Source of the DNA: Pseudomonas violetae
GTDB taxonomy: Bacteria; Pseudomonadota; Gammaproteobacteria; Pseudomonadales; Pseudomonadaceae
Direction: 5' to 3'
DNA: 64,000 nucleotides
NCBI RefSeq assembly: GCF_023072615.1
Contig: NZ_JAKNRW010000007.1
Location: forward strand, 124,001-188,000
In this document: piece by piece, positions 28,977-39,601 of the stretch
How the letters are laid out: every line of letters begins with the position of its first letter
Numbering within the stretch: the first letter of the stretch is position 1
The notes under the pieces: generated by a model
What the model was told of the DNA's origin: nothing
What the model saw: the letters and a program-made list of their open reading frames with translations, nothing else
Database searches by the model: none
Position numbers and translations under genes: made by a program

Positions 28977-29485
28977 CCCAGGTTTATCTCGGGCTTGGTA
29001 GCAATATCGAGCGCGAAGCCCATTTGCAGGCGGGCCTGGATGCCCTTGCGGGTTTTCTGGTGGATATACGCTGCTCGGCGGTCTTCGAAAGCCAGCCGGT
29101 GGGCATCAAGAGCGGGCCATTTTTCAACTTCGTGGTATCGGCCTACACCGACCTGCCGCTAATGGAGCTGGATCGCCGGCTGAAGTTTATCGAGGCTGAA
29201 AACGGGCGTTACGCACCGGATCGCCGAGGTTTGCCCCTGGATATCGACGTGTTGCTGTTCGGTGACCTGGTGGGCAACTTCGATGGCCTGGTTCTGCCGA
29301 GGGCAGAAATCCTTAAAAATGCCTTTGTGTTGTGGCCGTTGTCGCTGATTGCGCCGGGCCGGGTGCATCCGGGTGTAGGCAAAAGCTTTGCGAACTTGTG
29401 GAGTGAAGCTCAGATTGATCAGGTGTTGGCGCCGGTGGCGTTTGAGTGGCGCGGTCGGCAACTGACACCTTCAGATTTGTTGTGA
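28967..29485 (+). CDS. folK: 2-amino-4-hydroxy-6-hydroxymethyldihydropteridine diphosphokinase FolK
   Basis: FolK pyrophosphorylates the product of FolB, the next folate step. This 172-residue protein has YLGLGSNIEREAHL at the N-terminus, FNFVVSAYTDLP around 45, and the signature RRGLPLDIDVLLFGD (about 87-101) with the catalytic aspartates. The start codon lies inside the end of folB, so the two are translationally coupled. A REPIN follows and separates it from the convergent cca gene. Confidence 0.96.
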   Translation: MSLTQVYLGLGSNIEREAHLQAGLDALAGFLVDIRCSAVFESQPVGIKSGPFFNFVVSAYTDLPLMELDRRLKFIEAENGRYAPDRRGLPLDIDVLLFGDLVGNFDGLVLPRAEILKNAFVLWPLSLIAPGRVHPGVGKSFANLWSEAQIDQVLAPVAFEWRGRQLTPSDLL

Positions 29486-29490
29486 CAGTT

Positions 29491-29569
29491 ATGGCGCCAT
29501 CGCGGGCAAGCCGGCTCCCACAGGTACGATGCAATTCCTGTGGGGGCGGGCTTGCCCGCAATGGCGTCA
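29491..29569. repeat. REPIN between folK and cca
   Basis: ATGGCGCCATCGCGGGCAAG with CCGGCTCCCACAGG (29491-29524) and its inverted partner CCTGTGGGGGCGGGCTTG with CCCGCAATGGCG (29537-29566) make a near-perfect inverted pair. It lies between convergent genes and can act as a bidirectional 3' stabiliser or terminator. Confidence 0.85.
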
Positions 29570-29570
29570 G

Positions 29571-30800
29571 TCAGGTCGACGCAGTCTCTTTGTAAACCTT
29601 CAAAGCCTTGAGCCGTTCACGCTTGATCGCTTCTCCCAGCTCAGGGCCTTTAAATCCTTGCTCCAGCAACGGCTGAACCGCCACGCCACGGGCGGCCGTC
29701 GCCGCCCCGCGCATGTAGTCTGCATGTGGATAACTTCTCTGCTCCAGCCCCTTGCGCCCGCGCGCATCCATCTCGCAGGCCGCAATAAACTCCTCGAAGC
29801 GCTGTGGTCGCCGGTACACATCGAAACTCTGCAACAGTTCCAGCAAGGTTGAGGGTTTCAGCTCCAGGGCGCGATGGCCGTGGGTGTGGTATTGGCCCAC
29901 CAGCAGCGCCAGTTCCTGACAGTCCTTCGGCGCCTTGTAGCGTTCGTTGACCGCCTTGATCAGTTTCAGCCCCGTGTGCTCATGGGCGATGTGTCGAGGC
30001 CATTCTTCTGTCGGGGTCAGCCCTTTGCCCAAGTCGTGCAGCAGGCAGGCCCAGCGCACGGTCAGTGGCAGTTTGTGCAGCGCTGACTGCTGTAGCACGC
30101 TCAGTGTATGGATCCCTGTATCGATTTCCGGATGATGGGCTTCGGGTTGTGGCACCCCGAACAGCGCATCGACTTCCGGTATCAACACCTTGAGCGCGCC
30201 ACATTCGCGCAACACCTCAATAAATATTTGCGGTTGGTCTTCCATCAGTGCGCGGGAGATTTCTTTCCAGCTGCGCTCAGCGGTCAACGCCTCCAGTTCG
30301 CCGGAATCCGAGAGCTGGCGCATTAACGCCAGAGTCTCTGGCGCCACTGTGAAACCGAGCGCGGCGTAGCGAGCCGCGAAGCGGGCAACGCGCAGCACTC
30401 GGAGCGGATCTTCGGCGAAAGCGGGGGAAACATGGCGGAGCAGGCGGTCTTTCAAGTCCTGCTGGCCGTGGTAGGGGTCGGTCAGATTATGCTGCTCGTC
30501 CTCGGCCATGGCATTGATAGTCAGGTCGCGGCGGATCAGGTCTTCCTCGAGCGTGACCTCGGGGCTGGCATGGAAAGTAAAACCACCGTAACCGCGCCCG
30601 CTCTTGCGCTCAGTACGGGCGAGGGCATATTCCTCCCCGCTTTTTGGATGCAGGAACACCGGAAAGTCTGCACCCACTGGCCGATAGCCCTTGGCGAGCA
30701 TTTCCTCGGTCGTGGCGCCTACCACCACCCAGTCGATATCGGTAACCGGTATACCGAGCAGGCGATCGCGCACCGCGCCGCCGACTTTATAAATCTGCAT
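29571..30800 (-). CDS. cca: multifunctional CCA tRNA nucleotidyltransferase
   Basis: This enzyme adds or repairs the 3' CCA of tRNAs. The 409-residue protein has the class II nucleotidyltransferase head [12 protein letters not shown] (about 5-16) with the metal-binding DIDWVV, the [10 protein letters not shown] motif (about 110), and a C-terminal HD domain (CLLHDLGKG). The HD domain gives the phosphohydrolase activities of the long gammaproteobacterial form. Its ATG directly follows a T6 tract that belongs to an upstream terminator-like hairpin, and the GGAGG in that hairpin is its ribosome-binding site. Confidence 0.96.
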   Translation of the reverse strand: MQIYKVGGAVRDRLLGIPVTDIDWVVVGATTEEMLAKGYRPVGADFPVFLHPKSGEEYALARTERKSGRGYGGFTFHASPEVTLEEDLIRRDLTINAMAEDEQHNLTDPYHGQQDLKDRLLRHVSPAFAEDPLRVLRVARFAARYAALGFTVAPETLALMRQLSDSGELEALTAERSWKEISRALMEDQPQIFIEVLRECGALKVLIPEVDALFGVPQPEAHHPEIDTGIHTLSVLQQSALHKLPLTVRWACLLHDLGKGLTPTEEWPRHIAHEHTGLKLIKAVNERYKAPKDCQELALLVGQYHTHGHRALELKPSTLLELLQSFDVYRRPQRFEEFIAACEMDARGRKGLEQRSYPHADYMRGAATAARGVAVQPLLEQGFKGPELGEAIKRERLKALKVYKETAST

Positions 30801-30852
30801 AAAAAACCTCCGTTAGCTCGACAGAATAACCTTTGCGTCGAGCCAACGGAGG
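30801..30852 (-). terminator. terminator hairpin containing the cca ribosome-binding site
   Basis: On the minus strand CCTCCGTTGGCTCGAC (30852-30837) pairs with GTCGAGCTAACGGAGG (30822-30807) over 16 bases with a single G-U pair, around a 14-base loop. TTTTTT and then the cca ATG follow. The hairpin begins 11 bases after the spoVR-family stop. The 3' arm supplies CGGAGG six bases before the ATG. Confidence 0.85.
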
Positions 30853-30863
30853 CACAAACGGAT

Positions 30864-32426
30864 TCAAAGATGAATGACCGCCAGGTCTAGCCGGCCGTAA
30901 TCGCCTTCGGTGTGTTCGCCTCTGGGGGGCACATGTTGGGTTTTCATCACCTGGTCCCCTTGCAAGGTTTCCAGATGGATATCGAAGCCCCACAGCCGAT
31001 GGAGATGTTTAAGCACCTCATCAGTGGATTCGCCCAGCGGTTTGCGGTCGTGCTGCTGATGGCGCAGGGTCAGGGAGCGGTCGCCGCGCCGATCGATGCT
31101 GTAAATCTGCACGTTGGGTTCACGATTGCCAAGGTTGTACTGTGCCGCCAGGGTTTCCCGGATAGTCCGGTAGCCTCCTTCGTCGTGAATGGCCGGGACC
31201 AGCAAATCGTCCTTCTGGTCATCGTCGAGAATGCTGAACAGCTTCAGATCACGTATCACCTTGGGTGACAGGTATTGCAGGATGAAACTCTCGTCCTTAA
31301 AGCTGCTCATGGCAAACTTGATGCTCGAGAGCCAGTCCGTGCCAGCAATGTCGGGAAACCAGCGGTAATCCTCCTCAGTGGGGCTTTCGCACATGCGGCG
31401 AATGTCGCGGTACATCGCAAACCCCAAGGCGTAGGGGTTGATGCCACTGTAGTACGGGCTGTCGAAGCCCGGCTGCATCACCACACTGGTGTGAGAGGTC
31501 AGGAACTCCATCATGAAACCGTCGGTGACGAGGCCCTCGTCGTACAGGTCGTTCATCAGCGTGTAGTGCCAGAACGTAGCCCAGCCTTCGTTCATCACCT
31601 GAGTCTGGCGTTGTGGGTAGAAATATTGCGCGATCTTGCGCACGATGCGCACGATTTCGCGTTGCCAAGGCTCCAGTAGCGGTGCATGTTTTTCGATGAA
31701 GTACAGGATGTTTTCCTGAGGTTCGGCGGGGAAGCGTGCGTTGTCCTTATCGCTGTATTTGTCCGCGCCTTTGGGAATGGTGCGCCACAGGTCGTTGATC
31801 TGCTTCTGCAGGTGCTCCTCGCGATCCTTCTGGCGACGGCGTTCTTCCTCGGCCGAAATAGGGTAGGGGCGCTTATAGCGGTCGACTCCGTAGTTCATCA
31901 GCGCGTGGCAAGAGTCCAGCAGGTCCTCGACCGCGTCGATGCCATGACGCTCTTCGCACTGCATGATGTACTGCTTGGCAAACACCAGGTAATCAATGAT
32001 CGAACTGGCATCGGTCCAGGTGCGGAACAGGTAGTTGCCCTTGAAGAAGCTGTTGTGGCCGTAGCAGGCATGCGCCACCACCAGTGCCTGCATGCAGATG
32101 GTGTTTTCTTCCATCAGATAAGCGATGCATGGGTCGGAGTTGATCACGATCTCGTAGGCCAGCCCCATCTGGCCGCGACTGTAGGATTTTTCGGTGCTGA
32201 GGAAGTGTTTGCCGTAGGACCAGTGGTGATAACCCAGCGGCATGCCGACCGACGCATACGCATCCATCATCTGCTCGGCGGTGATCACTTCGATCTGGTT
32301 GGGATAAGTATCGAGTGCATAGCGAGCGGCGATACGACTGATTTCCCGGTCGTAGGCCTGGATCAGCTCGAACGTCCACTCGGAGCCGGTTGAAATGGGT
32401 TGGCGCTTCTGCTCTTTGGCGGTCAT
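30864..32426 (-). CDS. SpoVR family protein (YcgB)
   Basis: This 520-residue cytoplasmic protein belongs to the SpoVR/YcgB family. Landmarks include [15 protein letters not shown] (about 60), [15 protein letters not shown] (about 118) and [21 protein letters not shown] (about 270, given as a landmark), with conserved His and Glu residues suggestive of a metal site. The biochemical role is unknown. It overlaps yeaH by four bases (ATGA) and forms the conserved prkA-yeaH-spoVR set, which in enterobacteria is induced in stationary phase and nitrogen starvation. Confidence 0.94.
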   Translation of the reverse strand: MTAKEQKRQPISTGSEWTFELIQAYDREISRIAARYALDTYPNQIEVITAEQMMDAYASVGMPLGYHHWSYGKHFLSTEKSYSRGQMGLAYEIVINSDPCIAYLMEENTICMQALVVAHACYGHNSFFKGNYLFRTWTDASSIIDYLVFAKQYIMQCEERHGIDAVEDLLDSCHALMNYGVDRYKRPYPISAEEERRRQKDREEHLQKQINDLWRTIPKGADKYSDKDNARFPAEPQENILYFIEKHAPLLEPWQREIVRIVRKIAQYFYPQRQTQVMNEGWATFWHYTLMNDLYDEGLVTDGFMMEFLTSHTSVVMQPGFDSPYYSGINPYALGFAMYRDIRRMCESPTEEDYRWFPDIAGTDWLSSIKFAMSSFKDESFILQYLSPKVIRDLKLFSILDDDQKDDLLVPAIHDEGGYRTIRETLAAQYNLGNREPNVQIYSIDRRGDRSLTLRHQQHDRKPLGESTDEVLKHLHRLWGFDIHLETLQGDQVMKTQHVPPRGEHTEGDYGRLDLAVIHL

Positions 32427-33694
32427 GTCACTAACCTGCGCTGGAAGAGTTCACGGAAGACCGGATAGATATCCCCGGCCGAGACCAGTTGCTGCTGGGC
32501 AAATGTGTCAGAGAAAGCTTCGGCAATGCGTTCGTATTCGAACCACAAGGCCTGGTGTTCGCGCGGGGTGATCTCGACATAAGTGTAGTACTGCACAAAT
32601 GGCATGATCTGGTTGATCAGGATGTCGCGGCAGATCGGTGAGTCATCGTTCCAGTTATCACCGTCGGAGGCCTGAGCCGCGTAGATGTTCCACTCGTTGC
32701 TCGGATAGCGCTCGGCCATGATCTCCTGCATGAGTTTCAAGGCGCTGGAGACGATGGTGCCGCCGGTTTCGCGAGAGTAGAAGAACTCTTCCTCGTCCAC
32801 TTCCCGTGCGCTGGTATGGTGGCGAATGAACACTACGTCGATCTTGTCGTAGTTACGTTTCAGGAACAGATACAGCAAGATGAAGAAGCGCTTGGCGATG
32901 TCCTTGGTGGCCTGGGTCATGGAGCCTGAAACGTCCATCAGGCAGAACATCACTGCCTTCGAACTGGGGTTGGGTTGCTTGATCAGCAAGTTGTACTTCA
33001 AGTCGAAGGTGTCGAGGAACGGCACGCGATGGATGCGCGCACTGAGTTTCTCGATTTCCGCCTCTATTTCCTGAATATCGCCGAAGTTGTCTGGTTCATC
33101 GCGCTTTAACCGCAGCAGCTCCTCCTTGGCTTCACGCAGCTTTGCCCGGCTGCTGCCGGACAGCGCAATGCGCCGAGCATGGGCCGAGCGCAAGGTGCGG
33201 ATGATGTTGATCCGGGACGGATTGCCTTCGTTGCTGATGCCCGCGCGCACGGTCTTGAAGGTGTCGGTACCGGTCAGGTTGCGCTTGACCAGGTTGGGCA
33301 GCTCAAGGTCCTCGAACATGAACTCGAGGAATTCTTCCTGGGTGATCTGGAAGACGAACTCGTCCATGCCCTCACCCGAGTTGCCAGCCTTGCCGGGCCC
33401 TCTGCCGCCGCCACCGCCAGGTGGACGGGCAATGTGCTCGCCACTGGTGAATTCCTTATTGCCTGGGTGCACGACGGTCTGCTTGCCGCCACGGCCGTGG
33501 TGAAGCACCGGCTCGTCGATATCGCGACCAGGAATGCTGATCTGTTCGCCGTGTTCCATGTCGGTAATGGAGCGCCGGCTGACCGCCTCTTCGACGGCTT
33601 TCTTGATGTGGTCACGGTAGCGCCGTAGGAACCGCTGGCGGTTTACCGTGCTCTTGTTCTTGCCATTGAGGCGTCGGTCGATCACATAGCTCAT
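32423..33694 (-). CDS. YeaH/YhbH family protein (DUF444)
   Basis: This 423-residue protein starts [20 protein letters not shown]. The frame is open a further 28 codons but that part covers a repeat-rich spacer. It has a Gly-rich, low-complexity section (GGGGGRGPG, about 95) and a von Willebrand A-like domain with the MIDAS-type [11 protein letters not shown] (about 240). It is always found with PrkA and SpoVR. It may be a partner or substrate of the PrkA kinase; the molecular role is not established. Confidence 0.94.
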   Translation of the reverse strand: MSYVIDRRLNGKNKSTVNRQRFLRRYRDHIKKAVEEAVSRRSITDMEHGEQISIPGRDIDEPVLHHGRGGKQTVVHPGNKEFTSGEHIARPPGGGGGRGPGKAGNSGEGMDEFVFQITQEEFLEFMFEDLELPNLVKRNLTGTDTFKTVRAGISNEGNPSRINIIRTLRSAHARRIALSGSSRAKLREAKEELLRLKRDEPDNFGDIQEIEAEIEKLSARIHRVPFLDTFDLKYNLLIKQPNPSSKAVMFCLMDVSGSMTQATKDIAKRFFILLYLFLKRNYDKIDVVFIRHHTSAREVDEEEFFYSRETGGTIVSSALKLMQEIMAERYPSNEWNIYAAQASDGDNWNDDSPICRDILINQIMPFVQYYTYVEITPREHQALWFEYERIAEAFSDTFAQQQLVSAGDIYPVFRELFQRRLVT

Positions 33695-33711
33695 AGGCCC
33701 TCCGGGGAGCT

Positions 33712-33775
33712 TCGAGTCATAAGCTTCAAGCTGCAAGACAGAAGCTTCAGAAACAAGCGGCGCGCGACATATGGC
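33712..33775. repeat. short imperfect AAGCTTC-type repeats in the yeaH-prkA spacer
   Basis: GCTTCGAGTCATAAGCTTCA followed by AGCTGCAAGACAGAAGCTTCAG contains several copies of an AAGCTTC/AAGCTGCAAG motif. Such stretches occur between genes in fluorescent pseudomonads. No function is proposed. Confidence 0.5.
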
Positions 33776-33835
33776 CACAAGTACGCAAACACCATGTATT
33801 TGTGGAGGGTTCGTCGTTTGCCGCCCGCAGCTCCC

Positions 33836-35758
33836 TTACTGGGACTTTCTCACCCGTAGATACCACTCGGACAGCAGTCGTACCTGTTTGTCGGTATATC
33901 CACGCTCGACCATTCGTGTAACGAAGTCGTTGTGTTTCTGCTGGTCCTCTTTGCTGGCCTTGGCGTTGAAACTGATGACGGGCAGCAGGTCTTCGGTGTT
34001 GGAGAACATTTTCTTCTCGATGACCACCCGCAGTTTTTCGTAGCTGAGCCAGGTTGGATTCTTGCCGTTGTTATTGGCTCGGGCACGCAGGACGAAGTTG
34101 ACGATTTCGTTGCGGAAATCCTTCGGATTGCTGATGCCTGCCGGTTTTTCGATTTTCTCCAGCTCTTCGTTGAGCGCTACACGGTTGAGAATCTCTCCGG
34201 TTTCCGGATCGCGATACTCCTGATCCTGGATCCAGAAATCCGCATACAGCACATAACGATCGAAGATGTTCTGCCCATACTCGCTGTAGGACTCGAGGTA
34301 GGCGGTTTGGATCTCCTTGCCGATGAATTCGATGTAACGCGGTGCCAGGTATTCCTTGAGGAAGCGCAGATAACGTTCGCGGGTCTCAGCCTGGAATTGT
34401 TCCTGCTCGATCTGCTGTTCCAGCACGTACAGCAGGTGTACCGGGTTGGCGGCGATCTCGTGCGGATCGAAGTTGAAGACCTTGGACAGGATCTTGAACG
34501 CGAAACGGGTCGACAGGCCGTTCATGCCTTCATCGACGCCCGCGTTGTCGCGGTATTCCTGGATCGACTTGGCCTTCGGATCGGTGTCTTTGAGGTTTTC
34601 ACCGTCGTACACGCGCATCTTCGAGTAGATGTTCGAGTTTTCCGGCTCTTTGAGGCGCGAGAGCACGGTGAACTGGGCGAGCATTTTCAAGGTGTCAGGT
34701 GCGCAGTGGGCTTTGGCCAACGAACTGTTGAACAACAGCTTGTCGTAGATCTTCACTTCGTCGCTGACGCGCAGGCAGTACGGCACCTTGACGATGTATA
34801 TCCGGTCGATGAAGGCCTCGTTGTTCTTGTTGTTGCGGAAGGTGTGCCATTCCGATTCGTTGGAGTGAGCAAGCAGGATCCCGGTGAACGGAATCGCGCC
34901 CAGGCCTTCGGTACTGTTGTAGTTACCTTCCTGGGTGGCGGTCAGCAATGGGTGCAGCACCTTGATCGGCGCCTTGAACATTTCGACGAATTCCATCAGG
35001 CCCTGGTTGGCCCGGCACAATGCACCCGAGTAGCTGTAGGCGTCGGCGTCGTTTTGAGGGAATTCTTCCAGTTTGCGAATATCGACCTTGCCCACCAGTG
35101 CTGAGATGTCCTGGTTGTTCTCGTCCCCAGGTTCGGTCTTGGCCACGGCGATCTGGTTGAGGATCGACGGGTACAGCTTCACTACGCGGAACTGGCTGAT
35201 GTCGCCGCCAAATTCTGCCAGGCGCTTGGTGGCCCATGGCGACATGATGGTGTTGAGGTAGCGCCGCGGAATACCAAAGTCTTCCTCGAGGATCGCGCCA
35301 TCTTCTGTGGCGTTGAACAGACCCAGGGGGGATTCGAAGACCGGCGAGCCCTTGATCGCGTAGAAGGGCACTTTTTCGATCAGCTGTTTGAGCTTTTCGG
35401 CCAGGGACGATTTACCGCCACCGACGGGGCCGAGCAGGTAAAGAATCTGTTTCTTCTCTTCCAGGCCCTGAGCGGCATGGCGGAAATACGACACGATCTG
35501 GTCAATGCATTCTTCCATCCCGTGGAAGTCTTCAAAGGCCGGATAGCGACGAATCACCTTGTTGGAAAAGATTCGCGACAGCCTCGAATTGGTCGAGGTG
35601 TCCAGCAGCTCCGGTTCTCCGATGGCCAGCAATAGACGCTCGGCGGCGGAAGCGTAGGCACTGCGGTCCTGTTTGCACAGCTCAAGATACTCTTGCAGCG
35701 AGAGTTCTTCCTGGCGTGTGGACTCGAAGCGTTGTTGGAAGTGGCTAAAGATACTCAT
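33836..35758 (-). CDS. prkA: PrkA family serine protein kinase (YeaG)
   Basis: This 640-residue cytoplasmic protein has an N-terminal AAA-type ATPase module with Walker A LLGPVGGGKSS (about 109-118) and a C-terminal PrkA kinase-like domain. LLAHSNESEW and FIDRIYIVKVPYCLRVSDE are conserved PrkA landmarks. It is first in the prkA-yeaH-spoVR operon. Homologues are linked to stationary-phase adaptation and stress, and some behave as AAA+ proteases rather than true kinases, so the name is historical. The 296 bases upstream should hold the promoter, which I could not assign. Confidence 0.95.
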   Translation of the reverse strand: MSIFSHFQQRFESTRQEELSLQEYLELCKQDRSAYASAAERLLLAIGEPELLDTSTNSRLSRIFSNKVIRRYPAFEDFHGMEECIDQIVSYFRHAAQGLEEKKQILYLLGPVGGGKSSLAEKLKQLIEKVPFYAIKGSPVFESPLGLFNATEDGAILEEDFGIPRRYLNTIMSPWATKRLAEFGGDISQFRVVKLYPSILNQIAVAKTEPGDENNQDISALVGKVDIRKLEEFPQNDADAYSYSGALCRANQGLMEFVEMFKAPIKVLHPLLTATQEGNYNSTEGLGAIPFTGILLAHSNESEWHTFRNNKNNEAFIDRIYIVKVPYCLRVSDEVKIYDKLLFNSSLAKAHCAPDTLKMLAQFTVLSRLKEPENSNIYSKMRVYDGENLKDTDPKAKSIQEYRDNAGVDEGMNGLSTRFAFKILSKVFNFDPHEIAANPVHLLYVLEQQIEQEQFQAETRERYLRFLKEYLAPRYIEFIGKEIQTAYLESYSEYGQNIFDRYVLYADFWIQDQEYRDPETGEILNRVALNEELEKIEKPAGISNPKDFRNEIVNFVLRARANNNGKNPTWLSYEKLRVVIEKKMFSNTEDLLPVISFNAKASKEDQQKHNDFVTRMVERGYTDKQVRLLSEWYLRVRKSQ

Positions 35759-36054
35759 GACGTCACCTCGCTCGATACGTGGAGCCGACGCCGGATCACT
35801 CAGTCGATGCTGGCAGCAACCGAACAGGCGGTCGCTGTTTACCCCCCAGAACTCTTTCAGAGCTGACGACTCCGAAAGCTACTCCCGATGACCCGCGCGC
35901 CGGTGTACCGGCTCTCCCCTGTTTTGGATGGCCTGGGCTTAAGGATAGTTGGGAATTCGGGAGGTAAAGGCGAGATACGTAATTAGTTGTGGCAGACCGT
36001 TCGTCTGCCACGGCGCTAGCCCGCAGTGGCTGGGGCTTGCGCGTTACAAAAAAA

Positions 36055-36384
36055 TTATTCGGCAGTGCCTTGCGCAGTTTCCGCAGGATAAGTCGTACGC
36101 CACAGCTCAAAACCGCCATCCATGCTGTAGACATCGGAGAAGCCCTGGCTGATCAGATAAGCGGCCGCGCCCTGGCTGGAATTGCCGTGGTAGCACACGA
36201 CGACGGTCGGCGCGTCGAGGTCGGCACCTTGAATGAAGGCGTGCAAGGAGTGGTTGTCCAGGTGTCTGGAACCTGCGATGTGCAGGGCGGCAAAGGTCGC
36301 CGGGTCGCGGACATCAACCACTACGGCGCCTTGCTCGCGCAGGGCCTGTGCCTGTTCTGGGGGGATACGTTTGAATTCGCTCAT
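36055..36384 (-). CDS. glpE: thiosulfate sulfurtransferase GlpE (single-domain rhodanese)
   Basis: This 109-residue rhodanese transfers sulfane sulfur from thiosulfate to cyanide or other thiophiles. The active-site loop is [13 protein letters not shown] (Cys about 65), and the N-terminal [16 protein letters not shown] is typical. It lies 33 bases downstream of apaH in the same direction, the conserved place in Pseudomonas, and is probably the last gene of the lptD-to-glpE block. Confidence 0.95.
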   Translation of the reverse strand: MSEFKRIPPEQAQALREQGAVVVDVRDPATFAALHIAGSRHLDNHSLHAFIQGADLDAPTVVVCYHGNSSQGAAAYLISQGFSDVYSMDGGFELWRTTYPAETAQGTAE

Positions 36385-36417
36385 GGCGGGCTCCTGTGGC
36401 TCGGCTGAAAGCGCAGC

Positions 36418-37302
36418 CTAGCGCTGAGCGCTGGCTGACGATGATGCGGTGAGTGTGGGGTCGATGGGCGCAGCGGCGACATGGCCGTGGGCGTCGCATT
36501 TGCAGGACAGACGTTCGCCGCTGTCGACATTCATCAGGGTCATGGCGCCGCCCCAGACGCAGCCGGTGTCGAGGGCTGAAATGCCCGGCTCCAGTACTTT
36601 GCCCTCCAGCGCTGCCCAGTGGCCGAAGATGATCTTCAGATCCTTGGCCTTGCGTTCCTTGTGCTGGAACCAGGGCTTATAGCCCGGTAGTGCCGAATCC
36701 AGGCCTTCCTTGCTCTTGAGGTCAAGCTTGCCCTCGGCCGTGCAGAAACGCATGCGGGTGAAGTAATTGGTGATCACTCGCAGGCGCGTGACGCCTTTGA
36801 GTTCGCTGTCCCATTTCGCCGGCTCATTACCGTACATGCCATCGAGGAAGGGCGGCAGCAGGTTGTCGTCGCGCAAGGCAGTCTCGACTTCCGCGGCGCA
36901 TTTCAAGGCTTTGCGTAGCGACCATTGTGGCGGGATACCGGCATGCACCAGCGCCATGTTGCGTTGTTCGTCGTAATGCATGAGCTTTTGCTGGCGCAAC
37001 CAGTCGAGCAAATCTGCGCAATCGGGCGCATCGATGATTTCGCGCAGGGTGTCGCCTTTTTTCAGGCGTTCGATGTTCTTCCCGGCCGCCAGCAAATGCA
37101 GGTCGTGATTGCCCAGTACGCACACCAGCGATTCGCGCATGCCATAGAGGAAACGCAGGGTTTCCAGGGACTGTGGGCCACGGTTGACCAGGTCGCCTAC
37201 CAGCCACAGGCGGTCGCGGGCCGGGTCGAAGGCAACTTTCCTGAGCAGGCATTGCAGTGCGTCAAGGCAGCCTTGCAGGTCTCCGACGGCGTACGTTGCC
37301 AT
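36418..37302 (-). CDS. apaH: symmetrical bis(5'-nucleosyl)-tetraphosphatase ApaH
   Basis: ApaH hydrolyses Ap4A to two ADP and removes Np4-type RNA caps. This 294-residue calcineurin-like phosphatase shows the metal motifs VGDLQGC (about 6), [11 protein letters not shown] (about 34) and [12 protein letters not shown] (about 63). The C-terminus has an extra Ala/Ser-rich tail of about 20 residues. Its start overlaps the apaG stop by one base, giving coupled translation. Confidence 0.96.
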   Translation of the reverse strand: MATYAVGDLQGCLDALQCLLRKVAFDPARDRLWLVGDLVNRGPQSLETLRFLYGMRESLVCVLGNHDLHLLAAGKNIERLKKGDTLREIIDAPDCADLLDWLRQQKLMHYDEQRNMALVHAGIPPQWSLRKALKCAAEVETALRDDNLLPPFLDGMYGNEPAKWDSELKGVTRLRVITNYFTRMRFCTAEGKLDLKSKEGLDSALPGYKPWFQHKERKAKDLKIIFGHWAALEGKVLEPGISALDTGCVWGGAMTLMNVDSGERLSCKCDAHGHVAAAPIDPTLTASSSASAQR

Positions 37303-37682
37303 CAGTGCAGGGCTCCGGGCACCGCCAGGCGAAATGGCGCGATGATGGCGTCGAAGTGCTTGCCGTCATCGGCAATCATTTCATAAGTGCCCTGCATGGT
37401 GCCGACCTTGGAGGTCATGACCGTACCGCTGCTGTAGGTGTGGCTTTTACCCGGGTCGATCAGCGGTTGCTGGCCGACGACGCCCGCACCGCGAACCTCC
37501 TCGACATGCCCATCGCCATCGGTGATCACCCAGTGCCGCGACAACAGCTTGGCGGGTAGCTCGCCATTGTTGTGCACGGTGATGGTGTAGGCGAAGGCAA
37601 AGCGTTCGTGCTCGGGTTGCGATTGTTCTGCCAGATAGCGGGTGACGACGCTGACGTCGACCTGATAGCGAGGATCGGACAT
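37302..37682 (-). CDS. apaG: Co2+/Mg2+ efflux-associated protein ApaG
   Basis: This 126-residue protein has an immunoglobulin-like fold (ApaG/DUF525). It includes [56 protein letters not shown] and MQGTYEMI, all family-typical. The precise function is unclear; apaG mutants in enterobacteria affect cobalt resistance. It precedes apaH by overlap and follows ksgA after a 114-base gap that may hold a promoter. Confidence 0.95.
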   Translation of the reverse strand: MSDPRYQVDVSVVTRYLAEQSQPEHERFAFAYTITVHNNGELPAKLLSRHWVITDGDGHVEEVRGAGVVGQQPLIDPGKSHTYSSGTVMTSKVGTMQGTYEMIADDGKHFDAIIAPFRLAVPGALH

Positions 37683-37796
37683 GCAAGAGGCCTTAAAAAC
37701 GAAGCGGGACGCGGGGCGTAGCTGATGGAACCAGTCTAGGCCAAGTACCGGGTAGTAAACCAGACTGGCGTCCTACCCGATAGCGCTCATCGCTAG

Positions 37797-38615
37797 TCAG
37801 TCGGCGGCAGGTGCCTGCAGTACCTGCTCGCTGAGCTTGTCGGCCAGGCGCACGAAGGCGGCCAGGTCGAGTTGCTCCGGACGCAGGCTGCCATCGACGC
37901 CGGCGGCTTCGATTTCGGCATTGCTCAGCAGCAGCTTGAGGGTGTTGCGCAGGGTCTTGCGACGCTGGTTGAACGCTTCACGAACCACTCGTTCCAGCAG
38001 CTTGTGGTCTTTGGCCGGGTGCGGGAGTACTGCGTGAGGCACCAGGCGCACGATCGCCGAATCAACCTTGGGCGGCGGATTGAATGCGCCAGGGCCGACA
38101 TTGAACAGGTGTTCGACCCGGCAGTGATACTGAACCATGATCGAAAGGCGGCCCCAGTCTCCACCGCCGGGGCCTGCAGCCATACGCTCGACCACTTCCT
38201 TCTGCAGCATGAAGTGCATGTCGCGGATCAGGTGGGCGTTGTGCAGCAGGTGGAAGATCAGCGGGGTTGAGATGTTGTACGGCAAGTTGCCGACCACCCG
38301 CAGGCTGGCGGGTGCTGCGTTCAGGCTGTTGAAGTCGAACTTCAGCGCATCACCCTGGTGCAGGTTGAAATTGCTCTTGCCGGCAAACTGCTGGTTCAGG
38401 ATCGGGATCAGGTCCTTGTCCAGTTCCACCACGTCGAGTTGGCCGCCACTGCTCAGCAGGCCTTGGGTCAGTGCGCCCTGGCCGGGGCCGATTTCCAGCA
38501 GGCGATCTTCGGCCTTGGCGTGGATAGAGCGCAGGATGCGGTCGATGACGCCAGCATCGTGCAGGAAGTTCTGGCCAAAGCGTTTGCGCGCCTTGTGTTG
38601 GTAATGCTCGGTCAT
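37797..38615 (-). CDS. ksgA: 16S rRNA dimethyladenosine transferase RsmA/KsgA
   Basis: KsgA dimethylates A1518 and A1519 of 16S rRNA late in small-subunit assembly. The 272-residue protein has [16 protein letters not shown] at the N-terminus, the SAM-binding [11 protein letters not shown] (about 42), and the catalytic NLPYNIST (about 114). The alternative name rsmA is unrelated to the Rsm RNA-binding protein titrated by RsmY. The ATG overlaps the pdxA stop by four bases. Confidence 0.97.
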   Translation of the reverse strand: MTEHYQHKARKRFGQNFLHDAGVIDRILRSIHAKAEDRLLEIGPGQGALTQGLLSSGGQLDVVELDKDLIPILNQQFAGKSNFNLHQGDALKFDFNSLNAAPASLRVVGNLPYNISTPLIFHLLHNAHLIRDMHFMLQKEVVERMAAGPGGGDWGRLSIMVQYHCRVEHLFNVGPGAFNPPPKVDSAIVRLVPHAVLPHPAKDHKLLERVVREAFNQRRKTLRNTLKLLLSNAEIEAAGVDGSLRPEQLDLAAFVRLADKLSEQVLQAPAAD

Positions 38616-39601
38616 AAACGGGTCTCGGCCATCTGGTAGGCGGTTTCCAGGGCGACTTGCAGGCTGCCGGTGTCGATTTTGCCGCTGCCGGCCAGGTCCA
38701 GGGCAGTGCCGTGGTCGACCGAAGTGCGGATGATCGGCAAGCCGAGAGTCACATTGACTGCCGCGCCGAAGCCTTTGTACTTGAGCACCGGCAGGCCCTG
38801 ATCGTGGTACATCGCCAGCACTGCGTCGCAGTGCTCCAGATATTTGGGGGTAAACAGAGTGTCGGCGGGAAGGGGGCCGCGAAGGTCCATGCCCTCACCG
38901 CGCAAGCGCTCTAATGTAGGTTCGATGATGTCGATTTCTTCATGGCCCAGGTGACCGCCTTCACCGGCGTGCGGGTTGAGCCCGCAAACCAGGATGCGCG
39001 GCTGGGCGATGCCGAATTTCTCTTTCAGGTCGGTGTGCAGGATACGTGTCACGCGCTCCAGGCGCTCAGGCGTGATTGCGTCGGCAATCTCGCGCAGCGG
39101 CAGGTGAGTGGTGACCAGCGCCACGCGCAGGCCACGGGTCGCGAGCATCATTACCACTTGGGCCGTGTGGGTCAGGTCAGCGAGAAACTCCGTGTGCCCG
39201 GAGAAGGCGATGCCGGATTCGTTGATGATGCCTTTGTGTACCGGAGCGGTGATCATGCCGGCGAAATCCCCGGCCATGCAGCCTTTGCCTGCGCGGGTCA
39301 GGGTTTCCAGGACGAAGGCGGCATTGGCCTTGTCCAGTTGCCCGGCAGTCACCTTGGTAGTGAGCGGCGTATCCCACACATACAGGCTGTTGGCCGGCGC
39401 CGGAGCGTCTGGCCAACTGTTCGGTGTCACTGCCAGCAGATCAACGGCCACACCCAGTTGCGCGGCCCGCTCAATGAGCAGGTCGCGGCTGGTGATGGCT
39501 ATCAGGGGGTGTGGCTGGGCTTGCGAGGCGAGCAGCAGGCACAGGTCAGGACCTATGCCGGCTGGCTCGCCGGGTGTCAGCGCGAAACGTTTGGGGTTCA
39601 C
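38612..39601 (-). CDS. pdxA: 4-hydroxythreonine-4-phosphate dehydrogenase PdxA
   Basis: PdxA oxidises 4-phosphohydroxy-L-threonine in pyridoxal phosphate synthesis and needs a divalent metal. The 329-residue protein starts [14 protein letters not shown] and contains the metal-binding [11 protein letters not shown] and [10 protein letters not shown], then [15 protein letters not shown] and [13 protein letters not shown]. It overlaps both surA and ksgA by four bases, within a tightly coupled lptD-surA-pdxA-ksgA set. Confidence 0.97.
   Translation of the reverse strand: MNPKRFALTPGEPAGIGPDLCLLLASQAQPHPLIAITSRDLLIERAAQLGVAVDLLAVTPNSWPDAPAPANSLYVWDTPLTTKVTAGQLDKANAAFVLETLTRAGKGCMAGDFAGMITAPVHKGIINESGIAFSGHTEFLADLTHTAQVVMMLATRGLRVALVTTHLPLREIADAITPERLERVTRILHTDLKEKFGIAQPRILVCGLNPHAGEGGHLGHEEIDIIEPTLERLRGEGMDLRGPLPADTLFTPKYLEHCDAVLAMYHDQGLPVLKYKGFGAAVNVTLGLPIIRTSVDHGTALDLAGSGKIDTGSLQVALETAYQMAETRL

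Noticed and set aside
35759..36054. sigma-54 promoter for the prkA operon
   Set aside because: No GG-N10-GC element with the usual flanks is visible, so no promoter class is assigned.
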